Source: Seminavis robusta
Taxonomy: Eukaryota; Bacillariophyta; Bacillariophyceae; Naviculales; Naviculaceae
Length of the DNA stretch: 64,000 nucleotides
Direction: 5' to 3'
NCBI GenBank assembly: GCA_903772945.1
Contig: CAICTM010000018.1
Location: forward strand, 122,391-186,390
A model generated the notes under the pieces. That model was not told where the DNA came from. It saw only the letters and a list, made by a program, of their open reading frames with translations, and ran no database searches. The position numbers were made by a program, and so were the translations under genes. The first letter of the stretch is position 1. Each line of letters begins with the position of its first letter. Positions 10,405 through 23,132 of the stretch are shown here, one piece after another.

Positions 10405-12295
10405 TCAGATGATCTCACTGACATGTGTATGATCCTCCTCACTGAACGATCCCGCGGTTCCCAGTTCTGTTCCGCCAGTTTCCGGCAAGAAGCACACCAT
10501 AATGGTGATGTAGATTGTCACAAATCCATAGGCAATGGCAATGGTTTGGAATGAATTCTCCGAGGACATGAGCCATGGGCTACATGCTCCTCCAATCCTT
10601 GCAATGGCACTGGCGGTGGCATGTCCCGTGTTGCGAATTCGGGTTGGAATAATCTCAGCCGTAATGAGCCATGTCAAACCAGTCGCCCCTTGGGCGCACA
10701 TTCTGGCAAGAAAGGCAAAGACCACCAACACTGCTCGATTGGGGGACGCGTCAGAAGCAAACAAGCACAATATGATTGAGAAAATTCCGGTCATCAAGTA
10801 GAGGATGGATTGGAGAGTCATGCGTCCTCCTCGTTCCAAAAACACAATTGTAATGGTAGCACCAACTACCTCTGCCAAGGCACTGGCGCCAATGGCTCCG
10901 TAGTCGAATGTGTACGTCTGATCGTTTTGCAAATTGTTGGGGTCTTCATTGGCAAAGACAAGCGTGACCAGTTGAACGGTACCCCAGTACATGAACGACT
11001 TGCCCAACCAAACGCCCCAAATGATAAGTGTCAACTTTCTCCACTCTTTCTTGAACAAGCAACCCAACGAATGGAGCTGCTCTTCATTTGGATTCTCAAC
11101 CAGGGTGAGTCCAGCAGGGAACACTGCCATGGGATCTTTCCCGTTTTGTCTTGCTGCGTCTCTCAGAATCTCCAGCGCCCTCTCTTCTTTGCCTTTGGAC
11201 GCCAACCAACGAGGACTCTCCGGCACCCAAACGATGGCTAGAAAGGTACTAATGACACAAGGGACACTGCAAAGAAGGACAAACAATCTCCAGGAGCCTT
11301 CTTCTTGTAGCCCCAAGAAGGCTAGTCCCGCAACTGAGACGGAACCAAGAGCCCAAAAGTATCCCCCCAATAACTATAGAGGAGCAGTAGAAAGAGCAGG
11401 GAGTTAGAGAGGCACCGTCAAAACCAGCTTAGCCTTCGAGGTATCGGACACGAAAATGAAGCCAATCATGGGGAAAGATCCAGCTAGTTTCTCACCAAAT
11501 AGCGACCTGTTGAAACACAGGGAAAGGAATTAGAACCTACCGAGTCAAAGCTCCACTGCTAGTTGGCCAGAACCAGTGGGCTAGCTAGCTAGGCTGGCCC
11601 ACGGTTTGCATTGTACCTGACAAAATAGCTTACCTCGATCTCTCGATGGCATGAGTTCTGCCAGTGAATCGTAAGGGATGACCAATCCACCAAGACCCAC
11701 ACCAACTCCCATTCTCAGAACCACCATGACCCAATAGGACTGTGCTAGGGCAGTGAGCAAACCAGCTACAGAAATGATAACGGAGGAAGTCAAAAACATG
11801 GGTTTTCGGCCCACAATATCTCCCATCCTTCCCAGAATGAAGGTTCCAATCATGGCTCCTATAAAGACACCTGTGAGGAGGATGGGAATAAACGAATGCA
11901 AGGTGAGGCAACGTCATAATAATAGCTATCCCGACAGACAAGGCAGCACCTGTCTACCCATCATTTCTGATTGATTCTGTACACTTACTGGATGTCAAGA
12001 GGGATCCTTCGTGGGGTCCCACACCAAACTCATGCTGCACCACAATGGATAAGAAACTCAGCAAGAGAACTTCCATGGCATCGGATGCCGTGCACAACCC
12101 CATGGCTATGACCATCCGTCTCTGGAACTTTCCAGTGCCCAGCCGTTCTGAATAAACGAGGCGAAAAAGAGAATCAGAATGTTGAGAATGAGAGACCACA
12201 GGCACATCCGAGATTCATTCATTCCCACCGCACTGTAACGGCTTACCTATTGCTTGCTCTACTGTGAGCTTCATCGGAGCACTTGGGTCGCTCAT
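10405..12295 (-). CDS. MFS transporter, SV2/SVOP-sugar porter type (paralogue 2)
   Basis: Four exons on the minus strand, 12295-12247, 12147-11989, 11870-11617 and 11373-10405, give 476 residues. Introns are 99, 118 and 243 nt with GT-AG ends. Signatures are G-R-M-G-D-I-V-G-R-K-P, G-V-G-V-G-L-G-G and P-E-S-P-R-W-L. The first junction (E-Q-A-I then E-R-L-G-T-G-K-F-Q-R-R) matches paralogues 1 and 4. The third intron is the least certain. A donor right after R-D-R-G, as in paralogue 1, would break the frame, so I place it six codons later at CAG|GTACAA, which keeps the frame into L-L-G-G-Y-F-W. It should be a 12-TM plasma or organelle membrane carrier; the substrate is unknown. Confidence 0.8.
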
Positions 12296-13437
12296 CTTTT
12301 TTGATTGATTCGATTCCAGATTTCTTTACAATTGCTGATGGAAACACTTCCTAGCTAGCTAGCGCTACGATTGATCGTTGCTCCTCTTCTTGCTGTCGGT
12401 CTCCAAAAGAAGAAGTCTTTGACAAGAGCTACGATGCTGCCTTTTTCTCAGAAACAACGGCAACGACGACAGCAACAACACCGGCCAAAGATCCCTTCAG
12501 GTTTCTAAAGAAATGAGATGATGACCTTGCTTGGTCCGCACACCGCTTAGCCAGCTTATAATGTTTTGCATCCAAGAATGAGTGACGTCACATGTGGGAG
12601 GCTTAAAGAAACGTTGCATTGAGTACCGCTTTGCTTTCCCTTTAATTCTGAATCAATTTCGCGGAAGTCCACCAAGGATCTGGTATCCTTTACCAATGAC
12701 TTTCTCGGATACCTCCATGGACTCTGCACATCAACCCAGGCACTCGTCTGGACTACTACTAGTAGCTAGTCTGATGGGAAACCCTAAAACGCGTCGTGTG
12801 CTAGCTGGAAAGCAGCAAGAAAGTCTTGTGGGGCTTGTTGCGTTGTTGGGTTTTGGCGGCAGTCAAATCCCGAGCTTGGCCACCGAGGGGAAGACACCAG
12901 CCATTCCCTGGAAAGAGAGACTCTTGTCTTGCTTCATCCTGTAACCAAAGAACAGCATTGCTTTGGATCATCAAAAGTCGGCTTTGTCAATAGCAAGCCT
13001 TTGAACCAAAAGATTGTCAGGGTTGACTTCATCCTTAGTTAAGCTTTTCTCTTGGGCTCTTCGAAGAAAAGGAGACTCAGGGTATCAGAAGTGTTTGTTG
13101 TTCTCAAAGAGCACTTACCGGAACTTGAGAGGATAGAATAGCATTAGATCGGAGAGCCGTTGCCTGTGGCTCACCATCAACCCAATCAACAATCCACACA
13201 GCACCACCCATTGTCCTGGGAAAGATCCCAATCTTTCCATTAGCCTGTCCTATCCCAATCTGCATGCTGGATAGAAGAAGAGCAGAACACAACCGGTGCC
13301 TTCACTTACCCATCACTGCGTAGTCCTTGAGTAGCTGGTAGCTCCAGATATCCCCTCATCTGCAGCCAATCACATATACACACTGCTGAAAACCATTCAA
13401 TCCACAGTGCCGCCCTCATATATCGCCCCTCCCGACA
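12296..13437. other. Divergent intergenic region between transporter paralogues 2 and 3
   Basis: About 1.1 kb separating two divergently transcribed MFS genes, so it must contain both promoters. A plus-strand frame at 12582-12944 and a minus frame at 13104-13292 have no family features. A TAGC palindrome run sits near 12352-12363. Confidence 0.45.
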
Positions 13438-15534
13438 ATGTCATCATGGGACTCTGCACCGGAAGAAGGTGCCGCCATGGTCCAGCAAGATTTTGATGGC
13501 GTAGTCCGAAAGATCACTATTGACGAAGCCATTGATCGGCTCGCAAAAGGGCGATTCCAACGAAGGCTACTCTATGCTTCCGGGGTATGCAATGGTGTCA
13601 ATGCCATGGCAGTCATGGCTTTGAGCTTTATCAGAAACGCCATTATCATTGAATTTAATATCAGCATTGACCAGTCAAGTTGGTTTGAAAGCAGTGTCTT
13701 CTTTGGGATCTTGTTTGGTGAGTTTGGCCGGCTACCCTACACAATTGGATTCTTTGCTGCCTCTCTCCGCAGATACGGTACCTACAGCGGTGATCAGATC
13801 TTTCCCATCTAACTCTCTCGCTCTCCATGTCTATCTTCTCCCACAGGTACATTGGCTTTTGGACCGCTGGGGGATCGAGTAGGGAGAAAACCAATGTTTC
13901 TTCTCTCATCCACCATCACGGCTGTTTGTGGACTAGCCAGTGCCTATGCTCCCACATTTGAAGCACTGGTGTTACTACGGTTTGGCGTGGGCATTGGTGT
14001 TGGAGGGACAGTCATCCCATTTGATACCTTGGCAGAACTGACACCCAGTCGCTTCCGAGGAGCCTTTCTCTTGTATCTAGGGTACTTTTGGACCGTCGGA
14101 ACCTCTGCCACTCCCCTTCTGGCATGGTATGCCATGCAGGAAAAGGAATCGTGGAGGCTGTTTTTGCTACTTTGCAGCATCCCCTGTTGGTTCAGCATGA
14201 TCTTTGGATATCTTTGGGTGCCAGAGTCTCCTCGGTGGCTATTGACGCAGGGCCGGGACGAGGAAGCCCTGACCATTCTCCAAAACGCTGCCAAGAGCAA
14301 CAACCAAAACGCCGACAAGGTGTATCCGCCAGGTACCATTCTTACAGATTCTTCAGAAGATGAACAAATGGACAGCATTGCCAGTCTGTTCATGCCACAA
14401 TGGCGATCAATGGTGATCTGTATGTTACTCGTGTGGGCCTTTTTGGACTTTATCTATTGGGGTACCATCCAAGTTGTGACCCTTGTCTTTGCCGAGTTTG
14501 AGGGCAATCTCAAGCTGTTTGAGGATGGCGAACAATACGCGTATGATTACGGAGCCATCTTTGGTAGTTCCTTGGCAGAGATCATTGGACAAACTGCAGT
14601 GTTGGCTCTCATCGATCGCGTAGGCAGGGTTCCAACGCAGGCGGTGGCATATGCAGCCGGGGCCTTGTCTGTCTTTTGTCTCTGTTTGGTAGCTTACATG
14701 GAAGATACGGGCAGTGAAACCGAACGGTATATATTGGTCCTGTTGGCGTTTTGTTCCAGAATGTTCATCATGGCAGCTACCAGTGTCACATGGTATGAGT
14801 TACCATTTGAATGAATGTCTCTCCTTTATATGTTGTGCAACTGTCGACATCGACAGAGTCACTCACCACTGCTCTGATCTCAACCTCTCCACCACACAAA
14901 CAGGGTCCACACAGCAGAAATGCTGCCAACTCAAATACGAAACACGGCCCATGCCGTGGCAGATGCCCTGGCTGGATCTGGAGGCGCTCTCAGTCCCTTT
15001 ATCGTGTCTCCAGATCATTCCATGTTGACCATTGGCATTGTCATGGGAACAATCACGATCACGACGGCTTCATTGACGTGGATGCTCCCCGAAACAAGAG
15101 GCGTTGCCTTGGGCACGGCCATTAGTCGGGCCTCGTCACCTAAAACCTCGCCTTCACCATCCACGCTGGATGGCAGCAATGATCAACATGCAGCAGATAC
15201 ACTCACAATGGAGGAAGCAATACCACGGGACAAAGAAGACGACGTTGTGGAAGCTGCAGACGACAGCGAAAAGGGAGACAAGGTCGCCCTGGAAGAAAAT
15301 GTCATCGAGGCGGTAGACGACGATGTCGTGGAAACGACGAACGACAAAAACATTGAGACAGAAGCTTCCAAGGATGTTAGTGAAGCGGCGGATGAAAACG
15401 TTGGAAGTACGGATGCACAAAACACTGATGCTGCAGGTGACAATGCCGCTGAACAAGTCATTCAAACGACGGGCACACAAGGAAGTTGGGAGGAGCTAGA
15501 GGCAGGAGAAGAAGAACGAATAGCAGCATCATAG
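13438..15534 (+). CDS. MFS transporter with long acidic C-terminal tail (paralogue 3)
   Basis: Three exons, 13438-13717, 13847-14792 and 14904-15534, with introns of 129 and 111 nt, give 618 residues. The MFS core shows G-P-L-G-D-R-V-G-R-K-P, G-V-G-I-G-V-G-G and P-E-S-P-R-W-L. The last junction splits the Trp codon in V-T-W-V-H-T-A-E, exactly as in paralogue 4. Unlike paralogues 1, 2 and 4 there is no intron near the start: I-D-E-A-I-D-R-L is contiguous. After the final helix about 140 residues follow that are rich in Asp, Glu, Ala and Thr with repeated V-x-E-A-A-D-like words, a probable disordered cytosolic tail that may bind partners or regulate turnover (inference). The substrate is unknown. 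Confidence 0.85.
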
Positions 15535-17414
15535 CCCCTGCTGTCCCTTCCTCCATCCCCAAGCTGTCACCATTTGGGAACGCTTAAATAATAAAGTCAT
15601 ATTATAATAACACTACACTCAAGACTCAAGAACATAGGTGTTGACTTCATCCCCGAGGAAGTTCCCAAGTGGCCACATGCCTAGCTAGTATTTTAAATCC
15701 CTCGCTTCGATCGAAATTGGTGGTCAAGGAGGCGAACTGAAAGACTCAGCTGCGAGTTGTGTCCGCCGTACCCGCGCACGGGAGATGGACAATTGTAGGT
15801 TCGATGGTTAGCTGATGGTCACAAAGAGAGCTCAGAGCTTTGACCCCGGATATTAACACTGAGCAGTATCTGGCTATGATACTAGGAGACGAGGAGGAGC
15901 TCGCTCTGGTAAAGCTAGTATGTGGCAGTGAGGATCTTTGTGTGACCTCATTTAGGCGTTGCCCTCCTCCCTCCAGCAACGCCCAGATGAGAAAAGATTG
16001 GCTGCAGCATCATTCTAGGCAGACCTATCCTCCTGCCCCGCTTGTGCCCCTCTAGCTAAAAATCTCTCTGTGGATGGCTCTTACCTGGCAAGTACCGTAG
16101 CTACCGTAGTTAGCTAACTTAGCTTCCAAGGCAGCCACATAGCATTGTCGCCTCCTGTGGAGCCACCCTTGCCCCTAGTTCCCTTCTTTCTATCTGTGCT
16201 TGACCGGCATGGATGGGAACCTGCTACATGTAAAGCTTGCCTTCATAGTTAAAAGGGACCAGTGTAGAAGCCACGTTTCCCATCACGCTTGGCTCCAATG
16301 ACCACCCCGTGTGCCATCGGTCAGCTTGGTACTAGTAGCTTGGAAGCATGATGGGGATGTCCCTGGACACAGTTTCTCGACTCCCACGAAGCGTGCGAGA
16401 CGACGTATATACCTTGTATATAAGATATGTATAGAATGTTTAGTTCAAGGATCTTACTGTATCAGCAGCACAAACAATAATATGAGTTTTGACCTACATC
16501 ATCAGTAGATTGAACTTTATATATGCCTTATCTCCTTATCATCCACCAGTGATTTCTCTTTCTGTCTGCTTGTGAGGAAGTTTCAACTCATTTCCAGGTA
16601 TTACAAGGGAAGCGTTTTGAAGTTTTCAAGGACGTCTAGCTAGCTACATGTAGTATTGCACCATCTGCTTGTTATCTTGTTTCCAAAAGGTAGTATTGGC
16701 TGATGAGCTGATTGCAATAAGGCGCATGTACAGTACTACCGTAGTACGTAGTCCTACTGATACCAAGCTAGCTACTGGTACACTGGTACCGGCAAAAGGC
16801 AAAAGTATGTTTGGGTGCTCTTGAGGCAAAACTCTTTTATCGTATCATAAGCTTCTAATAATCAAGGCTAAACCAATCATTAGTTTCAGAAGTCCGAAGA
16901 ACATCATGACTTTCATTCATGCGAGAACCCTGGGGCAACCAGGCGCTAAGCAATTTTGGCCAATTTTGTAGCGTTACCATTGAGAGCTCTTGCTTGGCTA
17001 CAGGGAGCTTGGATAGCGGCGGTGAAGAAGCAAGAAGTGTGCCCAACGAGTTTGCTTTTGTGGTCTGAACAGATCCTTGTGTGTTGTTTGTCTGATGGTC
17101 AACTCGACCAAGCAAGGAGCGACGAAAAGAAAGCATCCCGCATCGATATACATCCCATTGACGGATGATTTGGCACCCCTGGCTACAAAGGGGAACAGGT
17201 TTGAGAGTTCATTAATAAAAGCAAACAACGGTACAACGGTACAACGCTTTGTTGAACACCAATCCAACCATCCATCCAACTGCACTTCCACCAACAGCTA
17301 GCTAGAATCCATTGGGTAGAAGAGGGGATACTCTTGGGTATTCTATTCACATCAAACAATAATCAACTTTCATATCCATTCACTCAATAGAAACACAGAA
17401 AGACAGAGTGGAAA
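15535..17414. other. Intergenic, no gene supported
   Basis: About 1.9 kb between two co-oriented transporter paralogues. Open frames are short and featureless. The interval holds several GTAC/TAGC-type palindromic words (for example 16080-16120 and 16735-16795). The promoter of paralogue 4 should be in the last few hundred bases. Confidence 0.45.
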
Positions 17415-19207
17415 ATGCCGTCCAGTCACGGTAGCAGTGGCGGCAAGAAGAAGAGTTCTTCCTCGGGCAGCCCCGTCAAGTTGACAATCGACGATGCTTT
17501 AGGTATGTTCTGATCTTATCTGATCTTATCATTGGCGAGGTGGAAGTGGGGGTATCTTCTAAGTTTGCTTGGAAGCATGATAGTCAGCCATCAGGAATCT
17601 CACTATCCACCTTATTACTTCGTTCTTTCTTTGTGTTCAGCCCGATTGGAATATGGTCCCTTCCACACGCGCCTGTTGATCATGGGAGGAATTGCCACCA
17701 TGGCCAACTGCATGGCCGTCATGGCGTCCTTCTTTTTCCCACAAGACTTTGACGGCGGCAACCTGTCCGATTTCCAAGCGGCATCCTTGACGGCCATTTT
17801 GTTCCTGGGTACCTTTATGGGAGTCTTCTTTGTCAATTTCGCCTCGGATTCGTTTGGACGACGGAGTACCTTTCTCGTGTGTGCTGCCACCACGTCCCTC
17901 TTTGGCTTTGTGGGCGGTCTCATGCCCAACTATGCCGGTATCATGATTATGCGATTCCTTGTGGGATTTGGATTGGGTGGAACCAATGCACCCTTTTACT
18001 ACCTCGCGGAATTCGTACCTCATCAACAGCGGGGTGTCACACTCCTCAAACTCGGATACGCATGGGCGTTGGGGTCCATTGTGACGCCCTTTTTGGGATT
18101 GGCTACCCTCGACAAGGATGGATTGGGACCGCCAGTCTTTTTGTTTCTCTGCAGTATCCCCAGTGTCATTTCCCTCGTGGCGGGTTTCATGATTTTACCC
18201 GAATCGCCTCGTTGGCTCATGAGCAAGGGACAAAACGAAGTCGCACTCAGTATTCTCCGGGATGCCGCCATTATCAATCATCAAGATCCTTGGGCGATTT
18301 GTCCCCAATCGGCACATCTCATGCGAGGGGGCAAGACCAAATCCAAATGGAAGGCCATTACACGATTGTTTCGCAAAGAATGGCGTCGCATGATCATGTG
18401 TCTCTTGCCAACGTTCCTCGTGGTCGACTTTTTGTATTACTCGTACGTGCAACTCATTCACATGACCATTTCCAATACGGACGGAGCAGAAGATGACTTT
18501 GAATTTGTGTGGATTGGGGTGTCAGCCATTGCCGAGTTGGCGGGAATCGCCATTGCCATTTTTGCCATTGATCGAGTGGGACGGGTCCCCACACAGGCCG
18601 TGTCCTATTTGGTGGCCGGAATTCTTATTATGGGCATTGGCATTGGACGCAACGTCGAAGACAATACCACCGATGATCGCATCGCCACGAGTTATCTCTT
18701 TTATCTCTGTTTCGTGGCACGTATGTTCATCACGTTAGCTACGAATGTGACTTGGTACGTTGTCAACTTGCTCGACTTGTTTGTTGCCGTGTGCTACTGT
18801 ACATGGATCCGAGTATCTATCTTGATCCTTCGACTCTAACCACGGCTCTATCGTTTCCCACTTGCAGGGTACACACGGTCGAAATCTTGCCCAAGAAGAT
18901 CCGGGCCACCTTTCATATCACGGCTCATGCTCTGGCCAGTTTGGGTGGTGCTGCCAGTGCCTACCACATGGTCACTCCGGGCATGAAGTTTAGCGTTGTC
19001 GCCATTGTCGTGGGAGTCATCACCTTGTTGACCAGTTTGTTGACGTGGACGTTCCCCGAAACCAAAACATTGGCCCTTGGCAACAGTGTCAGTCGATCCA
19101 TTTCCCGTGATGGAGTCTTTACGAACAGAGACAACGAAGAAGAAAAGAGCATGCTATCCAGGAGTAGTGACGACTCTACAATCGACCCTTCGCTTGGTTC
19201 GCTGTGA
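17415..19207 (+). CDS. MFS transporter, SV2/SVOP-sugar porter type (paralogue 4)
   Basis: Three exons, 17415-17502, 17641-18754 and 18868-19207, with introns of 138 and 113 nt, give 513 residues. The N-terminus is Ser/Gly/Lys-rich, then D-D-A-L joins A-R-L-E-Y-G-P-F at the same phase-1 site as in paralogues 1 and 2. MFS signatures are S-D-S-F-G-R-R-S (a diverged loop 2-3 motif), G-F-G-L-G-G and P-E-S-P-R-W-L. The last intron splits the Trp codon of V-T-W-V-H-T, shared with paralogue 3. The tail is short and Ser-rich. It is the most diverged of the four by eye, so its substrate may differ. Confidence 0.85.
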
Positions 19208-20396
19208 GCACAATCTTACTGGCGAAGCAAGTGTGGCCAAGTCCAGCCAGTTAGTGTCTCGGCAACTTTATACGATACGTTTCTTGCATGTTTTTAGTAA
19301 AAACACATTACTACTAGCTAGTAACCAGAGTGCACTCAAATGTTTATCAACTCATGAGTATGGGTGTCCTCAATCAAGGTCACTACCTGCCTACATGGGT
19401 ACGGTACTGTGAAGATCCGATGTGGCTGGCCGGTTTGCGAGCTAGGCCCGAGCATTGGAAGTACTAACCATTGGTTTTCTCAGCTTTTACTTGCCACCCA
19501 ATGCAAGTCCTCCTCATCCTTCCCTGGTGTCATGCTCTTTTGCCCATGCAGAATTGCCCACTGGAGTATGAGCTTTTGAGTTTTCGTTTCCCAATCCAAA
19601 GGACCGCCTTGGCTTTTTGCTTCTCATGCTGGGCCAATGGAAGGACCAGAAGAATCCGCCATCGACTCCCAACTTTTTTGGCAGTTCCAAATTGCCATGA
19701 TGGCTGGACGAGACAGTGCCTTATGCCTCCAAGCAAGACCTAGAGTCGGGTGATTTCCATCAGCGAGAAGACTTGGCTCCTACTTCACGTATCCATGGGC
19801 TGCCATATGGTCTAGTAGGCGGATCCACCCCCCTCTGAGCTCTTTGCTTGCCCTTCTGCTTGCTTTCGCCTTCATGCACAAGCCCATCTTCGTACCATGG
19901 GAGGTAGAGAGTGATCTTGCCATGTACAGGTACACTGTACACACGTAGCTAGCTAGCTAGAGGAGGTTTTAACGCGCAATACTGTACATGTTCTCTATGA
20001 ATCTGGGAGGTGGGGATTCTGAGACATCACAGCCAGAAACGCACAGGTACGCACAAGTAAGTACAGACTTTATCAAGCACGCTAAAAAAGAAAAAATACG
20101 AACTGGGGTCTACATCTGCAGAACTGCTGGTTACGTACCGGTGTACCACTTCAGGGATTTCGTATCAGGCTACATGTACGAAGCTAATGAGCCAGATTGA
20201 ATACACAACGTGTTTAAATTTATAAAGGTACTAATACCGTTCTGTAACAAGGGCTACTGGCTGCAACATGCCATGGGTATAGGTACTGTACATGTATCTG
20301 TGGCGTTGCAAGTTGAAAATGTATTTCCAGGCAACCGTACTTCAATTTTTGTGCCGACTGACCGCTTCCTTCTGCTTCATTCAAAACAGAAGTCTT
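19208..20396. other. Intergenic, no gene supported
   Basis: About 1.2 kb between convergent genes. Open frames of up to 111 codons have no recognisable features. A TAGC palindrome run is present near 19947-19962. Confidence 0.45.
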
Positions 20397-21164
20397 TCAT
20401 GCCTTGTCCTTCTCACTCTTGGTGGTTCCCTTTGCAAAAATCTTGCGCCGAAGTTCGTTAATATATGTGAAATGCAGTCCGAGCAACATCAACAACATGA
20501 GACAACATACAATCTCACACACGGACACAGCGCCCAAACGACCACTCCATCGAAGTGGTATGTAGGTATAAAAGCCATGTAAAATGGAAAAGTCAAAGAG
20601 AAGGGTTACCGCTGTCGCCAAACTTTGGTAAATCTTCCTTGACGATTCCTTGAAGGGTGGTTTGTGAAAGGTAAAAGAGGTATCCATGACTTCGGAAAAT
20701 TGCGTTATGAAGCCACAACACATGGTAGCCTGAATAAGATCCACAGCCAACCGCTTGGATTCTTCCTTTAGCTGATCACTTGTCGTCGCTTCCTGGCACA
20801 TATTGTAGTAGTATCGGAACAAGAAAACCGCCCAAATCAAACAGGGGAGATGATGTTCGTAGACGCATCGGATACCAAAATGGTACGTTGTGGCCCATCC
20901 AAAGAGAATCCCAATCGTGGTTTCGACCGCATAAACGAGTAAAAAGACTGTCACTGCATTGAGAGTCTCCCTCAAATCAACAGAGACAATATCATCGTCT
21001 CCAGCCGACAGATGGCCTGCCACATGAGCAAGGAGCAGCTGCACACCTCGTCGTGCGATATCAGCGTAGCCCACAATGGCGATCAGGCGGAGCCAAAGAG
21101 GTGTCATGTACCATTTGATATTCCCATTGCTTCCATAGACAGGCGTAGAAGAAAACAATGTCAT
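20397..21164 (-). CDS. Polytopic membrane protein, unassigned
   Basis: 255 residues in one exon from ATG 21164. At least five hydrophobic segments are visible, including I-A-I-V-G-Y-A-D-I-A, A-V-T-V-F-L-L-V-Y-A and a C-terminal M-L-L-M-L-L-G-L-H-F. A segment Y-E-H-H-L-P-C-L-I in the middle loosely recalls the paired His of TLC-domain proteins, but the rest of that domain is not convincing. The C-terminus is Lys-rich (K-G-T-T-K-S-E-K-D-K-A), which could be an ER retrieval-like cytosolic tail. Length and density of membrane segments argue that it is a real gene; no function is proposed. Confidence 0.6.
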   Translation of the reverse strand: MTLFSSTPVYGSNGNIKWYMTPLWLRLIAIVGYADIARRGVQLLLAHVAGHLSAGDDDIVSVDLRETLNAVTVFLLVYAVETTIGILFGWATTYHFGIRCVYEHHLPCLIWAVFLFRYYYNMCQEATTSDQLKEESKRLAVDLIQATMCCGFITQFSEVMDTSFTFHKPPFKESSRKIYQSLATAVTLLFDFSILHGFYTYIPLRWSGRLGAVSVCEIVCCLMLLMLLGLHFTYINELRRKIFAKGTTKSEKDKA

Positions 21165-23132
21165 CTTGTTGGCAAGTCGTATAACCTTCCTCTTCTAAAT
21201 TTTTGAGCTTGTTTTGTTTTTGGGATCTTGACAGAGGCATTCCGCGATGGTCAAGGAACTGTTGTACCTGGTACAGCTCGATTCGATTGAGTCATTCGAT
21301 TCCATCAAATCCTGGATCCAACCACGGGCATCTTTGTTGAAGATTCCAGTACTGTCTATGTAATTCCAGCCCGTTGTCACTGGTACCGGTTGCTATTTAG
21401 TAGATTTGGCCAGGTTTCAAGCATCCGGGATCCCGTTTGCTTCCACATCAGTTTTAAAGTTAGTTATTAAAAAATTAACTTCAGTTTTGGATCGAGTCCT
21501 CGTGACTCATGTTCAGTACTCAGTATGCATACATAAGCGTACTCAAGTTACTCCAGTATATGGTACCGGTACAGTACCATACTAGTACACAAATAAACGA
21601 TGTGGTCATGTGGTCTCCTGTTAGATTCCTGTTGCCAGTACTAGCTAAACTATGGCAGAGTACTAACTAATTGAGAAAATAACAAAAAAGTGCCAAACTA
21701 GTATAAGGGGTTAATTAAAAGGAAGGGGGAAGAACCAGTAAGCTTGTCAACCATGTTTTACACCATACCGGTACCAGCGGAAAAGGATCTGACCCCTCTA
21801 GCTAGTACAAGTGCTGTGGCTGCTCTGTGCAGTATTAGGAGGTCTTGGGTGCTTCCAGTATAGCAAATACTGTACAATCCCAAGAATATTACAAGGCCCT
21901 TCCTGCAATGCAGGTATCACTCCATGTTTGGGACTTTCACCAAACCTTGAGGTGCCCGGGGACAAGAAACGGCGAACCTCTTGGAAAGGCGCCCTCAACA
22001 ACTCTCCTCGTACCTCGTACATGTAATACATTGGCAAGTCCTTAGCTAGCAGACTAATACTGGTACCGGTATCAAACTAAGGTAAACAACTAAACACAAA
22101 GAAGGTCGTGGAGGGTCTCCTTGGCCCTTGTCCGTCTTTGATGGATATTATGGAGGGTACAAATAAATTATATGCATAACCAAGCAAAACTAAGCAAGCC
22201 CACGCCCAGACACGCAAAAACACGCAAGATACGCAAGATACGCACGATTAACTCAATAGAAATCCCAGTCCTCCAGAAGAGCTAATAATACCGTGTTTTT
22301 GAATTTAAATGGACAGGCAGCGAGAAGGCTACATACATACTAGCTAGCTAGCAAGCATCGGAGATTGAGGAGCTGATTGCTGTGTATTGCTGTGAACAAG
22401 TCCGTATTTGCACAACCTACCAGTACTCACATTGCATGAAACACAGGCAACTGACTACAACTAACTACTAGTAATCAGAAGCCTCCCTGCCCCCAAGAAG
22501 AATCGAATCGCATTGGAGCCATGCAAGCAGCACGCAGCCACGAAACGGTTCACTACAGACCATTGCAAGAGTCCAAGCCGAGACACTCGTTCAACCATGT
22601 CTCCTTCCAAAGCCGTTCAAGCCTCCTGTGGAGATGCCGTTTTGCTGGGAAGTTGCAGCACAAAGCGGAAATCTAGCTAGACATTCCGAAATGGGCACAT
22701 TAGAATGGTTTCTCCCGCAACAAATACATGTACACATGCTCAGCAGCTGCTTCGAGTTGTCGTTTGCCTGTTCTCCGATGGGCTCGTCAGAAGAGATGCC
22801 CGTGAGACGTTTGCACCAGCACGACTTCTGGCATAGGATTGCAAATTTAATGCCGCCATCCCGAGCACATATGGAGGAGAGGCCCAGAAACGACTGGTCG
22901 CATGCCCTAAAACCCAGAGATCATGTAATCCAGCATGGCCTCGTTTTCTGTGCGCGGAAGGACAACCCTATTGTATGAAAGGAGTGCCACTGTTTGGTGC
23001 TCCACCATTGTCGTTGGTTGGCCGATTTGAGAGACCTATTGGTCCGGTGACCAATGAATGCTTATGACAAGCAACAAAATAGCATAGACACCACATTGTT
23101 ACTATTCTACAAGTACAACATGTAATATTGCT
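21165..23132. other. Intergenic, AT-rich, no gene supported
   Basis: About 2 kb. It contains many palindromic GGTACC/TAGC-type words (for example 21560-21580, 21768-21775, 22061-22070 and 22340-22352) and a stretch of CACGCAA/ACGCAAGAT-like iterations at 22200-22245. Open frames, including 22628-22978, lack features. Confidence 0.45.

Noticed and set aside
12582-12944. 120-codon plus-strand frame between two transporters
   Set aside because: Featureless and located in a region expected to hold promoters.
15790-15815. GGTTCGA word as a tRNA B box
   Set aside because: The rest of a tRNA cloverleaf could not be formed around it.
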